Assembly: GCA_029931535.1 (NCBI GenBank)
Contig: JAQPZY010001675.1
Location: 1,351,001 to 1,415,000, forward strand
From: Margaritifera margaritifera
Taxonomy: Eukaryota; Mollusca; Bivalvia; Unionida; Margaritiferidae
DNA length: 64,000 nt
Direction: 5' to 3'
The notes under the pieces are model-generated. The model ran no database searches and was not told the DNA's origin. It saw only the letters and a list, made by a program, of their open reading frames with translations. Positions 23,431 through 37,962 of the stretch are shown piece by piece. How positions within the stretch are numbered: position 1 is the stretch's first letter; each line of letters starts with the position of its first letter. The position numbers and the translations under genes are program-made.

Positions 23431-24636
23431 CTATAGTGTGGAAAGTTTGCGAAACACTGCATTATTTCAGCTTCTGATAGCATCACTGTTTTCTCTCCCT
23501 GCTGCTCCTCGTTGTCTTCCATTCCATTCATCTTTCCCAAACCCCTCTTTGTTTTCTTTCATTTCCTTCTTCATCTACACAGTGCTATCGCTTTTGCAGC
23601 GACTGGTAGCAATAGTATAATTGACTATATAACCAAATCGTCTTCTTCTTCATCTTTGCCTGCTGCCTCCTCTGAATCTATGTATTCATTTAGTCTTGAA
23701 GAGTACTAAAGTAAGCGGTTTTAATTTGTTATACGACAGAAGGCAAAGAGATACTATGACAAATCTTTTGCAATTTTGTTATCATCATCACTGCGAGGTT
23801 TAAAATTAAACTCGTCTTCCCAAGACTTTTCGTTTATTATTAGATTTAAAATTTAAAATTGAAAATTTAGGTTTAAAATTATACTTGTGTTCCGAAGAAT
23901 TTTCGTATATTAGATTTGAGTGTAATATGTTTCAATTAGTCTAAAAAATATTGGAAATGGAATGACTTGAGATTTAAGAATGACCAGAGGCTTTTTTTTA
24001 TTTATCATTTTGCATACCAACCAGAAGTAAATTCCATGTCATCATTTGATATAACTCCCTGCAACAAAACATATAATTAAACCTAAAAACTTTAAAAATC
24101 TTGAGTCTTTAAAAATAATTATCTACAACATTCAATACATTTTTACATAAGATCAAAGAGACTGCTCAACAAAAATACTGAAATACTTGTACCCTCTCTC
24201 AATTTATCAGATTGCCGCATTACATCTCAACCTGTTTCTTACTACTTTCACAAAAAACATCGCTCTTCCTTGAAAAATACCTGAAAACTAATCGAGCATG
24301 TCAACTAGAGAGAAAAATCGGTATTTCATTTCTTTATCCCAAGATTACATATCAATCATTGAGTTGAAAAGGCACATCTTATTTAATTTAGATGTAGTCT
24401 AGATAGACCTAGGGCAAAGAAGATGGCGCTACGATTTACAAGGACCACGTGACTTATCTGTAGTTTAATCAAAACAATTTTTTTGTCAATACAATACGGT
24501 AACAACTAGATGTACCCGGATAAAGACAGACAGATAACTTGACACTCGTCATAACAATTGAATGAAATTTCCCGCCAGCTTTACAATTACAGTCTAGTTC
24601 TAACGTTACATTTCGCTTCTGAATAACCATAAAGGT

Positions 24637-24691
24637 AAAAAAAAAAAAAAAAAATTCTTTGTAACCTGTTTTTTTTTTTTTTTTTTTTTTT
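24637..24691. repeat. Poly-A and poly-T runs facing each other
   Basis: An A17-type run at 24,637-24,653 and a T22-type run at 24,669-24,690 can pair as a hairpin. A 25-bp tandem duplication (GAAATTAAAGTCCGTA...) follows at 24,732-24,783. Confidence 0.8.
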
Positions 24692-25580
24692 AAATAATAG
24701 TAAAAAATGAAACTGAGAGCATCTCACTCCCGAAATTAAAGTCCGTAGCGTCTGTGGGGAAATTAAAGTCCGTACGTCTGTGGTGAAATGTATCTTATGT
24801 CCAAACCTATCTTGAATTCTGCTATGCAGTAGAAGATTTCGTACAATTCATGTGTATACCTGTGAAGACTCTATTTGTTCATACTTTGGATTAAGAATAA
24901 TTAAACGCTTGAAACAAAATTAGTTACACTTGTGAAACAAGTAGACAATTTACTCATTACTCGGATGCAATTCTTAATAAAATACAGGTGCAAAACTTAG
25001 TAACTATTAAGTTCTACAATGTAAGGATTATATACGAAAAAAAAATCTGGCTGATTTCAGATCATTGCGTGAGTAGATTGAATTCAGAACACTCTGTTTT
25101 GAAAACACTACTATGATCTTTTACATAATACAACTAAGAGCTGTGTCAAGTTTAACCTGCCTTAGTGGGAAACTCCATGAAAGAGACACCTGCTTACAAT
25201 GAACACTATTTATCAACCCTTTTCCGTTATTTTTGATTATATCTTTTACATGATTACAAAGGATATTTATTTAGAAAAGACAATATTTTAAGGTCCCATC
25301 GGTGTTATCTGGTGACAGGTATTAAACTATTTTAAAAACAAAATTCCCTCAAGTGTTCACAAACGAAATTGTGAAATTAACCATAAAAAATCATACCATA
25401 AGTAAATATTAATCTTTTAATCATAATAGGCCAATTACAAACATCATTTTTCTGTTCAAAAACAGCGTATTTTTTCGCCGCTCCTGTGAATTTTCGCTCC
25501 AAATTAGCTTTTTTTTGTAAGCGTCTGTTCAATTATCTGCAAAGAGAGGCTGGATAAGCGTAGTTATTGTTTTATTTTTA

Positions 25581-25898
25581 CCATGTTGAACGAGACGATA
25601 CATTCGGTATTAGGCTGGACTTCCGGCTAGGCGTCACATTGTTACCATGTTGAACGAGACGATACATTGGGCATTAGACTAGACTTCCGGCTAGGCGTCA
25701 CATTTTTACCATGTTGAACGAGACGATACATCGGGCATTAGGCTAGACTTCCAGCTAGGCGTCACATTTTTACCGTGTTGGACGAGACGATACATTGGGC
25801 ATTAGGCTAGACTTCCGGCTAGGCGTCACATTTTTACGATGTTGAACGAGACGATACATTCGGTATTAGGTTAGACTTCCGGCTAGGCGCCACATTTG
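25581..25898. repeat. 64-bp tandem repeat, 5 copies
   Basis: Copies start at 25,581, 25,645, 25,709, 25,773 and 25,837, each exactly 64 bp apart. Shared blocks are GTTGxACGAGACGATACAT and CTAGGCGTCACAT. Few differences between copies suggest recent expansion. GC is higher than the flanks. Confidence 0.95.
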
Positions 25899-26075
25899 AA
25901 AGATTATTATTTGCTATACAATTTGTAATTTTTATACATATTTTTTTCATATTGCGTGATCCGCTTAATTGTTTTTATCTATCACCTGTTTCTTTACTGA
26001 CTGGCTTCTCTGACATGCTGCACCGTGCTTTGCCATGTTTCATTCCTGCATATATAGTTTTCTTTTATATTACTA

Positions 26076-26078
<3 letters not shown>

Positions 26079-26118
<40 letters not shown>
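26079..26118. repeat. (TA)n microsatellite
   Basis: About 20 TA dinucleotides. Followed at once by a single inverted copy of the downstream 15-bp unit (26,123-26,141). Confidence 0.97.
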
Positions 26119-26123
<5 letters not shown>

Positions 26124-26473
26124 CAAGGTACACCTATACATAGATATTCCTTGATTTTTTTTTTTTGGATTTTCTTTTTTTTCTTTCTTATTTGCTTCGT
26201 TAATATATCTGACTAAATTGAGACATAAATAGTAATACACACATGAACATATTCAGGCGTTTCCAGAAATATTTTCAAACGATTGACGATTGTCACGATC
26301 ATCGTCGCTACAGATACAACTCTGTTAAAAAAAAAAAAAAAACGCGTTTAATCAAGAGACTTTAGTGAATACATTCAACCGCTTAAGCATTTATGATGAG
26401 TCACATTTTTATCACTTTTTTTTAGAGATGTATAAGTTTAGGTTAAAGGAAAGTGTATTCTAAATGCTCAAGT

Positions 26474-27722
26474 ACCTTGTATAGGTGTACCTTGTATAGA
26501 TGTACCTTGTATAGATGTACCTTGTATAGGTGTACCTTGTATAGATGTACCTTGTATAAGGGTACCTTGTATAGGTGTACCTTGTATAGATGTACCTTGT
26601 ATAGGTGTACCCTGTATAGGTGTACCTTGTATAGGTGTACCTTGTATAGATGAACCTTGTATAGGTGTACCTTGTATAGATGTACCTTGTATAGATGTAC
26701 CTTGTATAGGTGCAACTTGTATAGGTAGGTGAACCTTGTATAAATGAACCTTGTATATGTGTACCTTGTATAAATGAACCTTGTATATGTGTACCTTGTA
26801 TATGTGTACCTTGTATATATGTACCTTGTATATGTGTACCTTGTATAAATGAACCTTGTATATGTGTACCTTGTATATGTGTACCTTGTATACATTAACC
26901 TTGTATATGTGTACCCTGTATATGTGTACCTTGTATAGGTGTACCTTGTATAGGTGCACCTTGTATAGGTAGGTGAACCTTGTATAGGTGTACCTTGTAT
27001 AAATGAACCTTGTATAGGTGTACCTTGTATAAATGAACCTTGTATATGCGTACCTTGTATAGGTGTACCTTATATAGGTGTACCTTGTATAGATGAACCT
27101 TGTATAGATGTACCTTGTATAGGTGTACCTTGTATAGATGTACCTTGTATAGGTGTACCTTGTATATGTGTACCTTGTATAGATGTACCTTGTATAGGTG
27201 TACCTTGCATAGATGTACCTTTTATAGGTGTACCTTGTATAGATGTACCTTGTATATGTGTACCTTGTATAGATGTACCTTGTATAGGTGTACCTTGTAT
27301 AGATGAACCTTGTATAGGTGTACATTGTATGGGTAGGTGAACCTTGTATAAATTAACCTTGTATATGTGTACCTTGTATAGGTGTACCTTGTATAGATGA
27401 ACTGTGTATAGGTAGGTGTATATTGGAAAGATGAACCTTGTATAAGTGTACCTTGTATAGGTAGGTGAACCTTGTATAAATGAACCTTGTATATGTGTAC
27501 CTTGTAGAAACGAACCTTGTATATGTGTACCTTGCAAATATGTACCTTGTATAGGTGTACCTTGTATAGATGTACCTTGTATATGTGTACCTTGTATAGA
27601 TGTACCTTGTATATGTGTACCTTGTATAGATGTACCTTGTATAGGTGTACCTTGTATAGATCTACCTTGTATAGGTGTACCTTGTATAGATGAACCTTGT
27701 ATAGGTGTACCTTGTATAGGTG
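26474..27722. repeat. 15-bp minisatellite, about 83 copies
   Basis: Unit TACCTTGTATAGGTG with variants in the last five bases (AGGTG, AGATG, ATGTG, AAATG). A longer variant with GGTAGGTG recurs, adding a shift. The unit has no stop codon in any - strand frame, so overlapping - strand ORFs up to 285 codons appear (PIQGT, TYTRY, HLYKV in the three frames). All three being open equally argues against a real protein. Confidence 0.97.
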
Positions 27723-28792
27723 TCTAAATTTCAAGTTCATGTTTGCAAGTTATGACAGTTTAACTTCATGATGTTAGAATGTTCTTTCCTTCAAGCCATT
27801 TTATAATTAAAGTGATTTAAAATGTATTTTATGTCTCCTTAAATGTTCTTTTTGGCAATTTCATATTCTAAGTCTGGAAACAAGGTGAAACTGCGTATCT
27901 ACTGATATTTGGTTTAATTACATAAGACGTAGCGAAATACTGGGTCAATATTCAAATTGTATGTTTGTTCCACACATTGTCTACAGAAATTTAATAAATT
28001 ACCACACCGAGATGAGACTGAACATCTAAGTCATGCTGACTTTTCCTTTAAAATGTTTTTAAACAAAAGTTATTACAATAAAAAATATAAAAAATAAAAA
28101 TATTGCATAGACTTGAACCTTTCCGTGACAATGCAGTGTCTGAATTAATAGGGTTGATATTAAAATGCGAATCTCTACGCCTAATCGCACAAATCTGCTA
28201 TCAAATTCAACAGGGATGAAAACTTTACCCGGTCATTGAGGTTGTTTTTTTCCGCGCGGAGAAATAAACTGGGAGTTAATTAACGGTTATGTTGTCTCAA
28301 TCGGCAACCCCCGATACGGATCGAATCGTCAATTGCAGATCGTATCTCAGATTGGTTTATCTCCCCTAAACATCTATACCTAATTCTTACTGACACGAAA
28401 GGGTGAAGAAGAATTTAATCGTAACCTGAGGTGTTTAGACCGCAACATTTCTCTATCAAGAAGTCCATTGTATAAAAAGTCACCTGTCTCTGGTACTCGG
28501 TGAGTCATAACCAATTGCCTACGGTAGCTAAAAAAGAGATTAAGCTTTATTTATTCTAGATTAAACAATTTGATTACCATGTCGGTTGAGTCATCTTGTC
28601 GAAAGAACAAAACGAATTTATTCTTTCATGCCCTTTGAAATTTAATTGAAAAGTATTAGCGTTAATCTAACCCCATAAAAGTTTTAATTTCTTCACAAAT
28701 TGACTACTAGAAAGTAAAATACAATTGATCCCATTTGTTTTGCTCTTTCTTTCATTTTTAGAATGCAAATAAATTATGTTCTGTTTTATTCA

Positions 28793-28832
<40 letters not shown>

Positions 28833-29430
28833 AAAATTTAATGAATAAAAAGCTGTGGGTGAAATTAGAAAATACAGTAAATAAAATGTCAAGTTTAGTT
28901 AAATGAAGATATTGTAATGACTATGTGATATAATAATTATACCAGGGCTATTTTGATATATTATTCATAATAGAATGACATGATATAACTCGATTAATTC
29001 ATTTTCCGTCTGACCATTTTAAGGTTAAAGACCATCTGTTACTTTTCGTACGGACGTTGGATTTATTTCTACTTTCTGAAGACCAAAGCAGATTTTTATT
29101 TACCGTTTTTCTTACCATCTTCTGTAACAAACTACGTTTATGCTTCCCTGTACACCATGTTATGCCCACAGCGTGCCAATCCGAACCAGAGTAAATCCTA
29201 ACTTCATCTGTGTTTTATTAAATAAACGAATCAAAATTCCATTGTTCCCTCTTTGATATGGATATTTTGATAATATGATTGACCCGAGAGAAAGGTACAT
29301 TATTATGCACGCTCAATTTAGAGGTGAGGGCGTTGTGTGAATTTAATCATTGTTTGTTTCATTTATTATAAAGCGAATGCTTTATTTCGAGCCAGACTTG
29401 TCGCAAAATGCCTTATCATAGCTTTGGCAT
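27723..29430. other. Intergenic sequence upstream of TBX20
   Basis: No gene seen. (AAAG)n lies at 28,792-28,835. The stretch 28,200-28,560 is non-repetitive and somewhat GC-richer, a possible distal regulatory region, but this is inference only. Confidence 0.4.
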
Positions 29431-29924
29431 TTTTAGTTATCTAACCTATGACCTTAAGAAAACAGTTCGCCAAATGTCGACGTATAATGAGGCTGAATGC
29501 AGCAAACGGTGATGACAAGAATAGCTTCCGGAATCAGCCAATCACGGAGCACGAGAATAGTGACGGGTTTAACTCTCCGCCTCTAGGATATTGTGTTACA
29601 ATAGCCTTTGCCCCTACAGCCAATAGGAGCATTCTGTCTGCATAATGTCTCAGTTAATTCACTTTGCGGAGTAACCAAATGTTAAACTCGATGAATAAAT
29701 GGCCCACAAAGGCTTGTTCACTCTCTAGGATAATATTGCAGTGCAACAAATGAGATTTAAGTTGACAGATAACCAGTACTAGTCACAATAAGAACGTGTG
29801 ACCTATAAACCAAGAGCACCACTGGAGTTTAATATCACAAGTGTTATTATATACAAGTTATTACATTCAATTTTTATGTGTACTTTGTAACTTGAATCAC
29901 AGTAGTGCATTCTGAATCTCAAGG
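29430..29924 (+). promoter_or_regulatory. Putative TBX20 proximal promoter and 5'UTR
   Basis: This stretch is less repetitive and richer in G and C than its surroundings. It holds two CCAAT boxes on the + strand, near 29,539 (AGCCAATCACGG) and 29,619 (CAGCCAATAGGAG), 300-400 bp before the start codon. No convincing TATA box was seen. The transcription start is not visible, and an upstream non-coding exon cannot be excluded. Confidence 0.4.
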
Positions 29925-30072
29925 ATGGATCTTAATGAATCGGATAACAACAGAAATAGTCCTGTGAACCTAAAACTTTCTTCTCGAGCCTCTGCATTTT
30001 CTATAGCGGCTTTGATCGGAGAGAAAACATCTCCAAGTCGACCGGATAGTGCTTCTTCCATCTGTCAAACCA
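29925..30072 (+). CDS. TBX20: TBX20 coding exon 1 (N-terminus with FSIAALI motif)
   Basis: Encodes residues 1-49 plus the first base of codon 50. It is serine- and asparagine-rich, with the conserved LSSRASAFSIAALI block. It ends at a strong donor, GTAAGT at 30073. Phase 1 joins to exon 2 to make a serine codon. Confidence 0.93.
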
Positions 30073-31719
30073 GTAAGTACATATATCTATTAATAATATT
30101 TTCCATATACTGTATTTTTTTTTAAAAGGTTGTAGGCATATAAATTTTAAGACAGACCCATCCTCCAGCTGTGTTCTATAATACCATTTTCCCTTACCTA
30201 TCTATCCTTTCATTTAGTTTTCATTTATGCTATACATTATTTACACTTGAAATGTGATTGTTTAGTGTAACAGACAGTAAGTTGTAAATAACTTTTGAAC
30301 TTTGTTCCTGTCCTTTTGCACATATATTCCTGTTTATATCAGTAAAATATGTTTAAATCAAAGTAATACATCAACATTTGTATTAGAACCTGGACGCTGA
30401 TTGATATTTAATTTAATTAGTGTACTCAGAAGAACAAAAAACAAAAAAAAAAAACAAAAAAAAAACAAACAAGAAACTAATTTTTTCCTGGGTTCATTAT
30501 TCTCTCTATTTTTATGGCTTGTAGATGTTCTCAGAAATATATATATATTTGTTTGCGTTTTAAAGTCTGACTGAAGGATTAGTGTTTGACGCGGTTTATA
30601 GAACACAAAGCCTGCTCTTTCCAAAAGCAAACTTGATGCCAGAAATGTACAGATTCTTCTAAAATGTGGTCTAAGAATCGAAGTATAGTCTCCAATATAG
30701 AATCCAATAGAACTATTGAAATAAATTTAAACTTGCTTCTATTATCAACAGGAAGATTACTTTTGTAACAATACTGCTGTTCCATGCAAATGTAACATCT
30801 TGATGAAATCCAGGATTATATGGAAATTCTTTTAACTTATATTGGGTTCTCCACACATTGGTCATTAAAACCCAGATGACGTTGGAAGGATATTGTTTAA
30901 AATTTGATGGAACACCATCAGACATTTCCTTATCAATATCTGGACAGATTATGATATATTAAAGAAGATAGTGGATATATTAGGCTTGTTAATACACAAT
31001 AATAGTAGTAGTAGTCATTTCGTCATCGTAATTGTCATCGTCGTCATCGTCGTCGTCGTCGTAGTAGTAAAAGATGGTGATGGTTGTTGTAGCAGTAGTA
31101 TATACAATACATAGAGCAGTATAATCGTCATTGTATAGCATATACTGATTATAGTGGTGAAGTTATCACCGTCCTTGTCACCGTCCTTGTCACCGTTCTT
31201 TTAATCATTTAGAAGTCTTTGGAATGCATTATTAAGCGTGATGTATGAATACCGAATACGACGTTCATTTACGTTTTGTTAAATGTATCTTTAGGAGATA
31301 TGTGATTTATTTTTCACGCCCATTTAATTGTTTATGAAATATTACATTCAATTAAAAAGCCGTGTAAATTCTTAATAGTATTAAATGACTATAACCTCTC
31401 TTGTTCCATTATTAATTACGGTAATTTTATGCAAAGAAATAAACAAAGATAAAAAGATATATATGCTATTCTTATTAAATATTTTGCAAATTTCAAAGGC
31501 GCACGAGAAATATTTGTTAAGTATTCAAAAGTCAAAAATAATGATTGATGTATTAAGGTATATATAATTCCAGATCAAGTTATTCCTGATACAAAAATTT
31601 GCAACTGAAAATGACATGGCACTACAAGAAGTTTTTTTAAAAAGACTTTTTAAAAATTCTATAATTTGAAGATAGCAAAACAATTTTGGGGAGTCAGATT
31701 TCGCATTTGTGTAGAGTAC

Positions 31720-31801
<82 letters not shown>

Positions 31802-34800
31802 TTGAAGTATCTGAAAATTAATTCGGTCTGAATATTTGAGAGATTTCAGTAAGTCTCTCTTCATTCATTTCGCTATTCTGTTGGCAAAATATATTATTTA
31901 TAGATCCAAATTTCCAGATGAAAAGAAAAAGTGTTCAAAAATTTAACTCTGAGTTGATTATTTTATTGCAAAATTGAATTGACAGAGCAAAATTGCGTGA
32001 GCCGACATTTTAAGAAGATTTTTAACAATGGAAAAGTGTTATAGGATTATTTCGAGAACTTTAATTAATATAAATGTTGGATGTGTTTTCTTATTATATA
32101 TCACTTGTGTATCTAGCAAATATGCAAAATATGAAAATCCATGTATTCCTATGCCAGGTAGATTTGCAGAGGTGCTTTTTTAAAATCCTGGCATTAAATG
32201 ACAAATAAACGAAAAAAAAACGTATCTACATCGTCATCTAATCTAAGCATCTTTTTTAGTAGTAGACTGTATATGTCAGTTTTATAACTTAGAGTAATTG
32301 CTCTTTATTTAAATGTTTAAAATAATATTTGAGTATAATCTTTTTTTCATTCCATTCACCTGGTTGCAATATTCACTTTAGTGAGGTTGCAACTCATTTG
32401 CTTTATAAATATGTTACTATCTTAATTGGCATATAATTAAAGTTTGCATTGCCAGAATGACGATGAAAAGTATACAAGGACGAAAGCATATGGATTATAC
32501 GGCGCATTAAGTCTCAGGTGTATCATTGTATAACATCTGTACAATAGTCGATAATCTGTATAATGGTTATTCAAATATATAAAACGATTCAATTGTCAAA
32601 ATAGACGTATGAATAACAGTATTCATGCATACTAAAAAGAAGCATATTACACTAGGAAAGAAAAAAAAGGTGGGGGGGGGGGTAATGGGGAAAGAAAAAA
32701 AAAGTATGGAAGAAAAAATCAGTTATAATAATAGGAGAAAGAGAGAGTTACGAGGTATGATTATAGATATATGCTAAGAACTGTTTCTACATAGCGCGAA
32801 TTGGCGCCAGGGGCAATATACATCTATTTAAAAAAAACTATATTTTTATTGTAGAAACTTTATTTTGGAACTTAGTTTCTGCATGAAGATAATTTGTATT
32901 AAATTATTTATATTTCTCTTGTAGAAATGAACACATTTCACTGATAATCTTCAGTTTGTTTATTTACTTTGCCAAAAATAAAAGTATTTTTTAGTAAATA
33001 TAGGAATATCGAAAACGTTAAGATAATGATAGTAGTACTTATAATACTGATGACTTTACTGCGGCATCCTATTATTATTATTGATAGAAATTTGATATAG
33101 ATATATTTCGAATTCATAATGCTATAAATAGTGTACAGGAAAAAATGACTACTACGAAAAAAGATTTCTTAGTCAGCAGCGTTGATAACATTTTGGCAAA
33201 TGTTAGAGTAGCTAACTGTATGTCGATGAAACATTGATAGCATTACTGACAGATGGATCGACCAATCGAACATCAATAGGTAGACAGATAGATAGATAGA
33301 TAGATCCATCGAGATTGCTAGTTAACTAACTAGAGATATAGACAGACAGACAGTAGGTGTTAAAGTTTCAGGAAATCGTGGCGTTTTAATTACTTTGTGG
33401 ACATGGATGTGTAAATCTGTTTACAGATTCTTTCGGTCTAGAAATATGATGGGGCTGATATGAATTATAATAACTAACGGTTACTCTAAATGCATTGACA
33501 TAGTAAAATGATGGATATTGTTTTTGAGTAAATAATATTCGTTAAATAGAGATGTATAGCAGAAGAAATCATTTAACTGAAAATGATGCAAAAATGTACG
33601 TAAAAAGTCTCAGACATCTTTTCAGGAGCCCTTGCTGGTCTCTTCAAATTTGTCTTCAAGTATATTTCTATGGAAAATACTTGGTTACACTTAGAAAGAT
33701 ACAGAAATTGAAAGAAGAAAATGAAACAGAAGGAAGGAAGATAAAAAGAGAACGAAAGAAAGAAAGTAGATAGATAGATTATTTAATTATTGATTTTTCT
33801 CCAAATAGGTAGGAAAACAGAAAAAAAGAACTCAAATAGATTTGTAAAGTTGAGTAAAGGTGGATTGATCGAAAACTTGTTGAATATAACATTTGCAGTC
33901 GGGCATCAATATACGCTTTTTAAAAAACAAAAAATGGTATTCACGTAAAAATTAAGAAAGATTAACTGCTTGCTTTTAGGCATTAATTTACACCTAAAGT
34001 TTGTTAATCCATTTTCAAATTAAATTATGGGGAGTGATTTTGCTTAGTGTCACTATCCTCAGGAAAACTTTTTCATTATTTTGCAACAGCTGTCGTAGAT
34101 ATTGATTGATTATCGTTATTGACGTTGAAACCCTTTTTTTTTTTTTTGTATTTCGACGGCTTTCACTTAACATATGATATGAGGACACGTGTATTTTGCA
34201 TGATATAAGGACACGTCTATTATGTGTGATATGAGGATATGTGTATTATTGTATGATATGACGAGAGGTGTATTTTGAATGATAGAAGGACACGTGTATT
34301 ATGTATGATATAAGGACACGTGTATTTTGCATGATATAAGGACATGTGTATTATGTATTATATGATTTATATTCATTAGTTTATTTAAAAACCTTAAAAG
34401 TTATACTTTTTGTACATGTCGTAGATGAAGCTCTTTACTACTTTATGTGGATAATTTCTATTTAATCTTTGTAGCTCAAAAATGAGGTCTCACCTTAAGA
34501 AGACTTATATAAGAATAATCATGTTTAGATAATTGAATACAAATTAAAAAAGAACGCTACATCTTGATATTAAATTATAACAGATTAAATTTGTTTTTAT
34601 TGTGTCTTTCCATCTTTGTATTTCTTTAACTTCACTCTTTATCTTTCTGCCTATCTTCTATCGATCTTCCTCTTTGTTTCGTTTCTTTTTCTTTCTTTCA
34701 TTCATTCCTTATGTTTTCTCTCCTTTTTATTTTTCATTTCTTTCTAAAGACTATCGTTATGTCTGTGTTTTAAGTAGTACTTAACTTTCTTAGTTTGTTG

Positions 34801-35295
34801 ACTTATCTATTTTATTTTATTTATGAATTTATTAATTTTTTTAAACTTACTTACATACTTAGATATTCATGTATTTAAAAATGTATATAGTCAAATAGTT
34901 ATTTTGTTAGTTCGTCATTTTATCCTGTATATATTTACGCTCATACTTCTGAAGTATTCCTTTATATTATCCAAACATTTCAAGCATAATATACACTTTT
35001 AAACAAGTAAGTTCCTTTATTCCACTTAAAAGTAAACTGATTTAAGTTTTTCAAAAACTATAATATTTATTCTGTTTATATATCTATAATCTCCATAAAA
35101 TCATTCGTTGAAAATCTTAAATTTAGCGATATGCGAATGTAATTTGTTATTACCCCTTTAATTACTGCAATCACACATCAACAATTAAAAACCTCAAAGT
35201 TACTTTGAACAAGATGATGATGATGATGGTGATATTACAACAGCAACAACAACAACAATAATAGCAACAACTACTACTACTATTACTACTACTAC

Positions 35296-35330
<35 letters not shown>

Positions 35331-37899
35331 ATAATAACTTCTCTTCTATGTCAGGTTCCGACTCGGATTCGGAAAACTTAACAGAAGACCTAGTGCCTTC
35401 AGATTCGCATGGTGCCTTCAGGTCACTAAAACCCACAGTCGATTTGACGTCACCCTGTTCCAAAGAGCTCAGCGCTGTAAAATGCCGTCTGGAAACTAAA
35501 GAATTATGGTTAAAATTTAATGAACTTGGAACAGAAATGATTATTACAAAATCTGGAAGGTAAGAATGTTGGTTTATTTTATTTATTTATTTTTTATTTT
35601 TTTTTACTTCTTTTTTCTATTTTAATTCATACTGTGAAATTAGGCATAGCCTAAATCTCGTGCGCAGCTGACCAACTTGTTCTGACGTCATAAATGTGCG
35701 TGGTATGTCTCTTGTTTTTTGTGGGGTTTTTTCTGTTCATTTTTTTTTTTTTTTTCTACAGTTATTGTTCATTTTTGTACACACAAAAAGTTTTGTTTAT
35801 TCCAAATTATTTGACTAGTGTGTGAATAGTTACAATATAGATATATTAAAGAGTAGATATTGGGATCAGTCTAATTAATTTGATTAGAGATCTTCGGCTT
35901 TTATTCCAACGCATAACTTTGTTCCGATTTCACATCAAACTTCCGGTTGACGCAAATGTTTTTAAAGCATACACTGTGGTAAATTGGTATATTTTATGCT
36001 GGCTATCATAAGAGCTTGCATCACACAGCTGGATCGGCGCTCGCTTTCAATTTTCCACAGATGGATTAAACTTCACAAAATAAATTGCATATTCATCATT
36101 GGGTGATCACATCGAATATATTTTAATGTCACCTTTTTTCTAGACTAACTTCAATCTCATATTTTGGAGAGATACATTTTCATACAATTATTTTTCATTT
36201 TTTCCTCAAAATGATATAACAGAAATCTCAGATTTATGTTCGCCATATATTCCTCTAAATATTGGATATCAAACAAAATAGTACGGTTGGATAAGGATAT
36301 GTATCAGAAGCTTGAATCAAAAGAGTTTATATATCACTAACAACAAAGTTTAGAAAATAAACTATTACAGAATATGTTTTGAATCGAAATAAAACTACAC
36401 AGTGTGACTGACACAGAGTTAAGGTAACCAAAACCAATTTGTCAAAGTTGAGGTTTGAGTCTTTTGGGGTACTTAAATGCTAATGCGGTGTCCGTCCGTG
36501 GTCTTGTTGAAGTGATTTACAACTTTCCGCCATCAACCTTGCTCCGCAAGGGTGAAAAGGGGAAGACGTTCTGACGCCTCGATGTTGGGACCCAACTCTT
36601 CTCATCTCCTTCCCACAAAGAAGTCTGGTGTCAATTAATCAATATAATCAAGCAAATCAAACAGGAAATTAGGCCTTAGAGTTTCAAGTAATATTTTGGT
36701 AAGCTCTGTTTAAAAGCATTCCTTGTTGAAGTCACATTAACATCATTTCCACGATAAAACAATATATATATTGCATTTCCAGCCAAAGTTGCAACCTGCA
36801 TATAATATCACACGTAAATCTAGTACCCACGTGCATTATACGCCTTTTTATTATAGGGCACGACTAAATAACCTAATCGTTTCCATTTGGAACTTGGAAC
36901 CAATGCATCAGTTCCTTGGCTTTCGAAGGGTTAGGGTTGACCATGTTTGAAGGTTCCTTAACTTTATTTATCCTGAAAATAATCATCAACAAGTTGCCAT
37001 CTCATAAGCACGTCTTTAACAGGTCATTGCAACAATAGTGCCAAGCTGCGATATAACAAAACAGATCGCGTGTCCTAATGGTAAATTAACCTTTGTAGTG
37101 TTTAATTTAAAGTTAACTCACTGTTACGTACGCTTCGACGCACAATATTCTTAGTACAACAAATCTGTAATAGTATACCAACATAATATTTGGACAAAAC
37201 GCAATGCAAATAAGCTGCTAAATCTTTTTTTTTCTTCCTTCAAATAGCTAATGTAAGGTACCAGTCAGACTTTATATTCTCCTTGAAGCCTAAAAATTTA
37301 AGTCGTCAAAGGTCAAAGGTCTACTGAATAAGTTACAGTATTGATAAAAAAGCATAAACTAGTCCTTCAGAGACATAAATGTATAGGAAGTATGCAACAA
37401 ACATTATATCTCACAAAAATGGGGGAAAAAACACCCCCACTCCCAAAAAAAGACTTTTCTTGGGAAATATAACTACTAATGAAAAACATCGTATCGTTAT
37501 TGTCTTTTTCCCTCCAATTAAAACATTGCCTGCTACTCCATTGATACATATTGCATATTCATCCTCATTGTATCAGGATGTAAATTCAGAATACGTATCA
37601 GCTACTATATCAATAAAATAAATGTAAGAACAGAAAAAATAAATCAACAAATCATCATCATAAACATCAAGAAACTTATATAACTTGTATCCATTATGCT
37701 TTTTTTACCGCTTCACATGATCTCACTTAGTATTAATCGGTTGAAAACACTCAAAGACATTTTTGGGTAGCTTGATTTAACGCAAATCTATATAAGATTG
37801 CGGCCTTTATAAGAATAACAGGAATTAAGCCTGTATTAACAAATTCGGCAATTTATGAAACACACACACACACACAGACACACACACACATCTCTCTCT

Positions 37900-37962
<63 letters not shown>

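Larger units (their letters stand above)
30073..35354 (+). other. TBX20 intron 1
   Basis: 5,282 nt, GT-AG. Holds A-rich tracts near 30,430-30,470, a trinucleotide (GTC/ATC) patch near 31,020-31,070, (AG)n at 31,723-31,800, a poly-G patch near 32,670-32,685, a short (GATA)n near 33,286-33,304, a 26-bp tandem array at 34,172-34,370 and a compound trinucleotide tract up to the acceptor. No further exon recognised. Confidence 0.8.

Noticed and set aside
26468..27325. 285-codon - strand ORF of PIQGT/TYTRY/HLYKV repeats
   Set aside because: All three - strand frames are open because the 15-bp unit lacks stops; there is no non-repeat domain, signal peptide or start context.
29448..29645. 65-codon ORF just upstream of TBX20
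   Set aside because: No recognisable domain; the region looks like promoter with CCAAT boxes and has no splice or start support.
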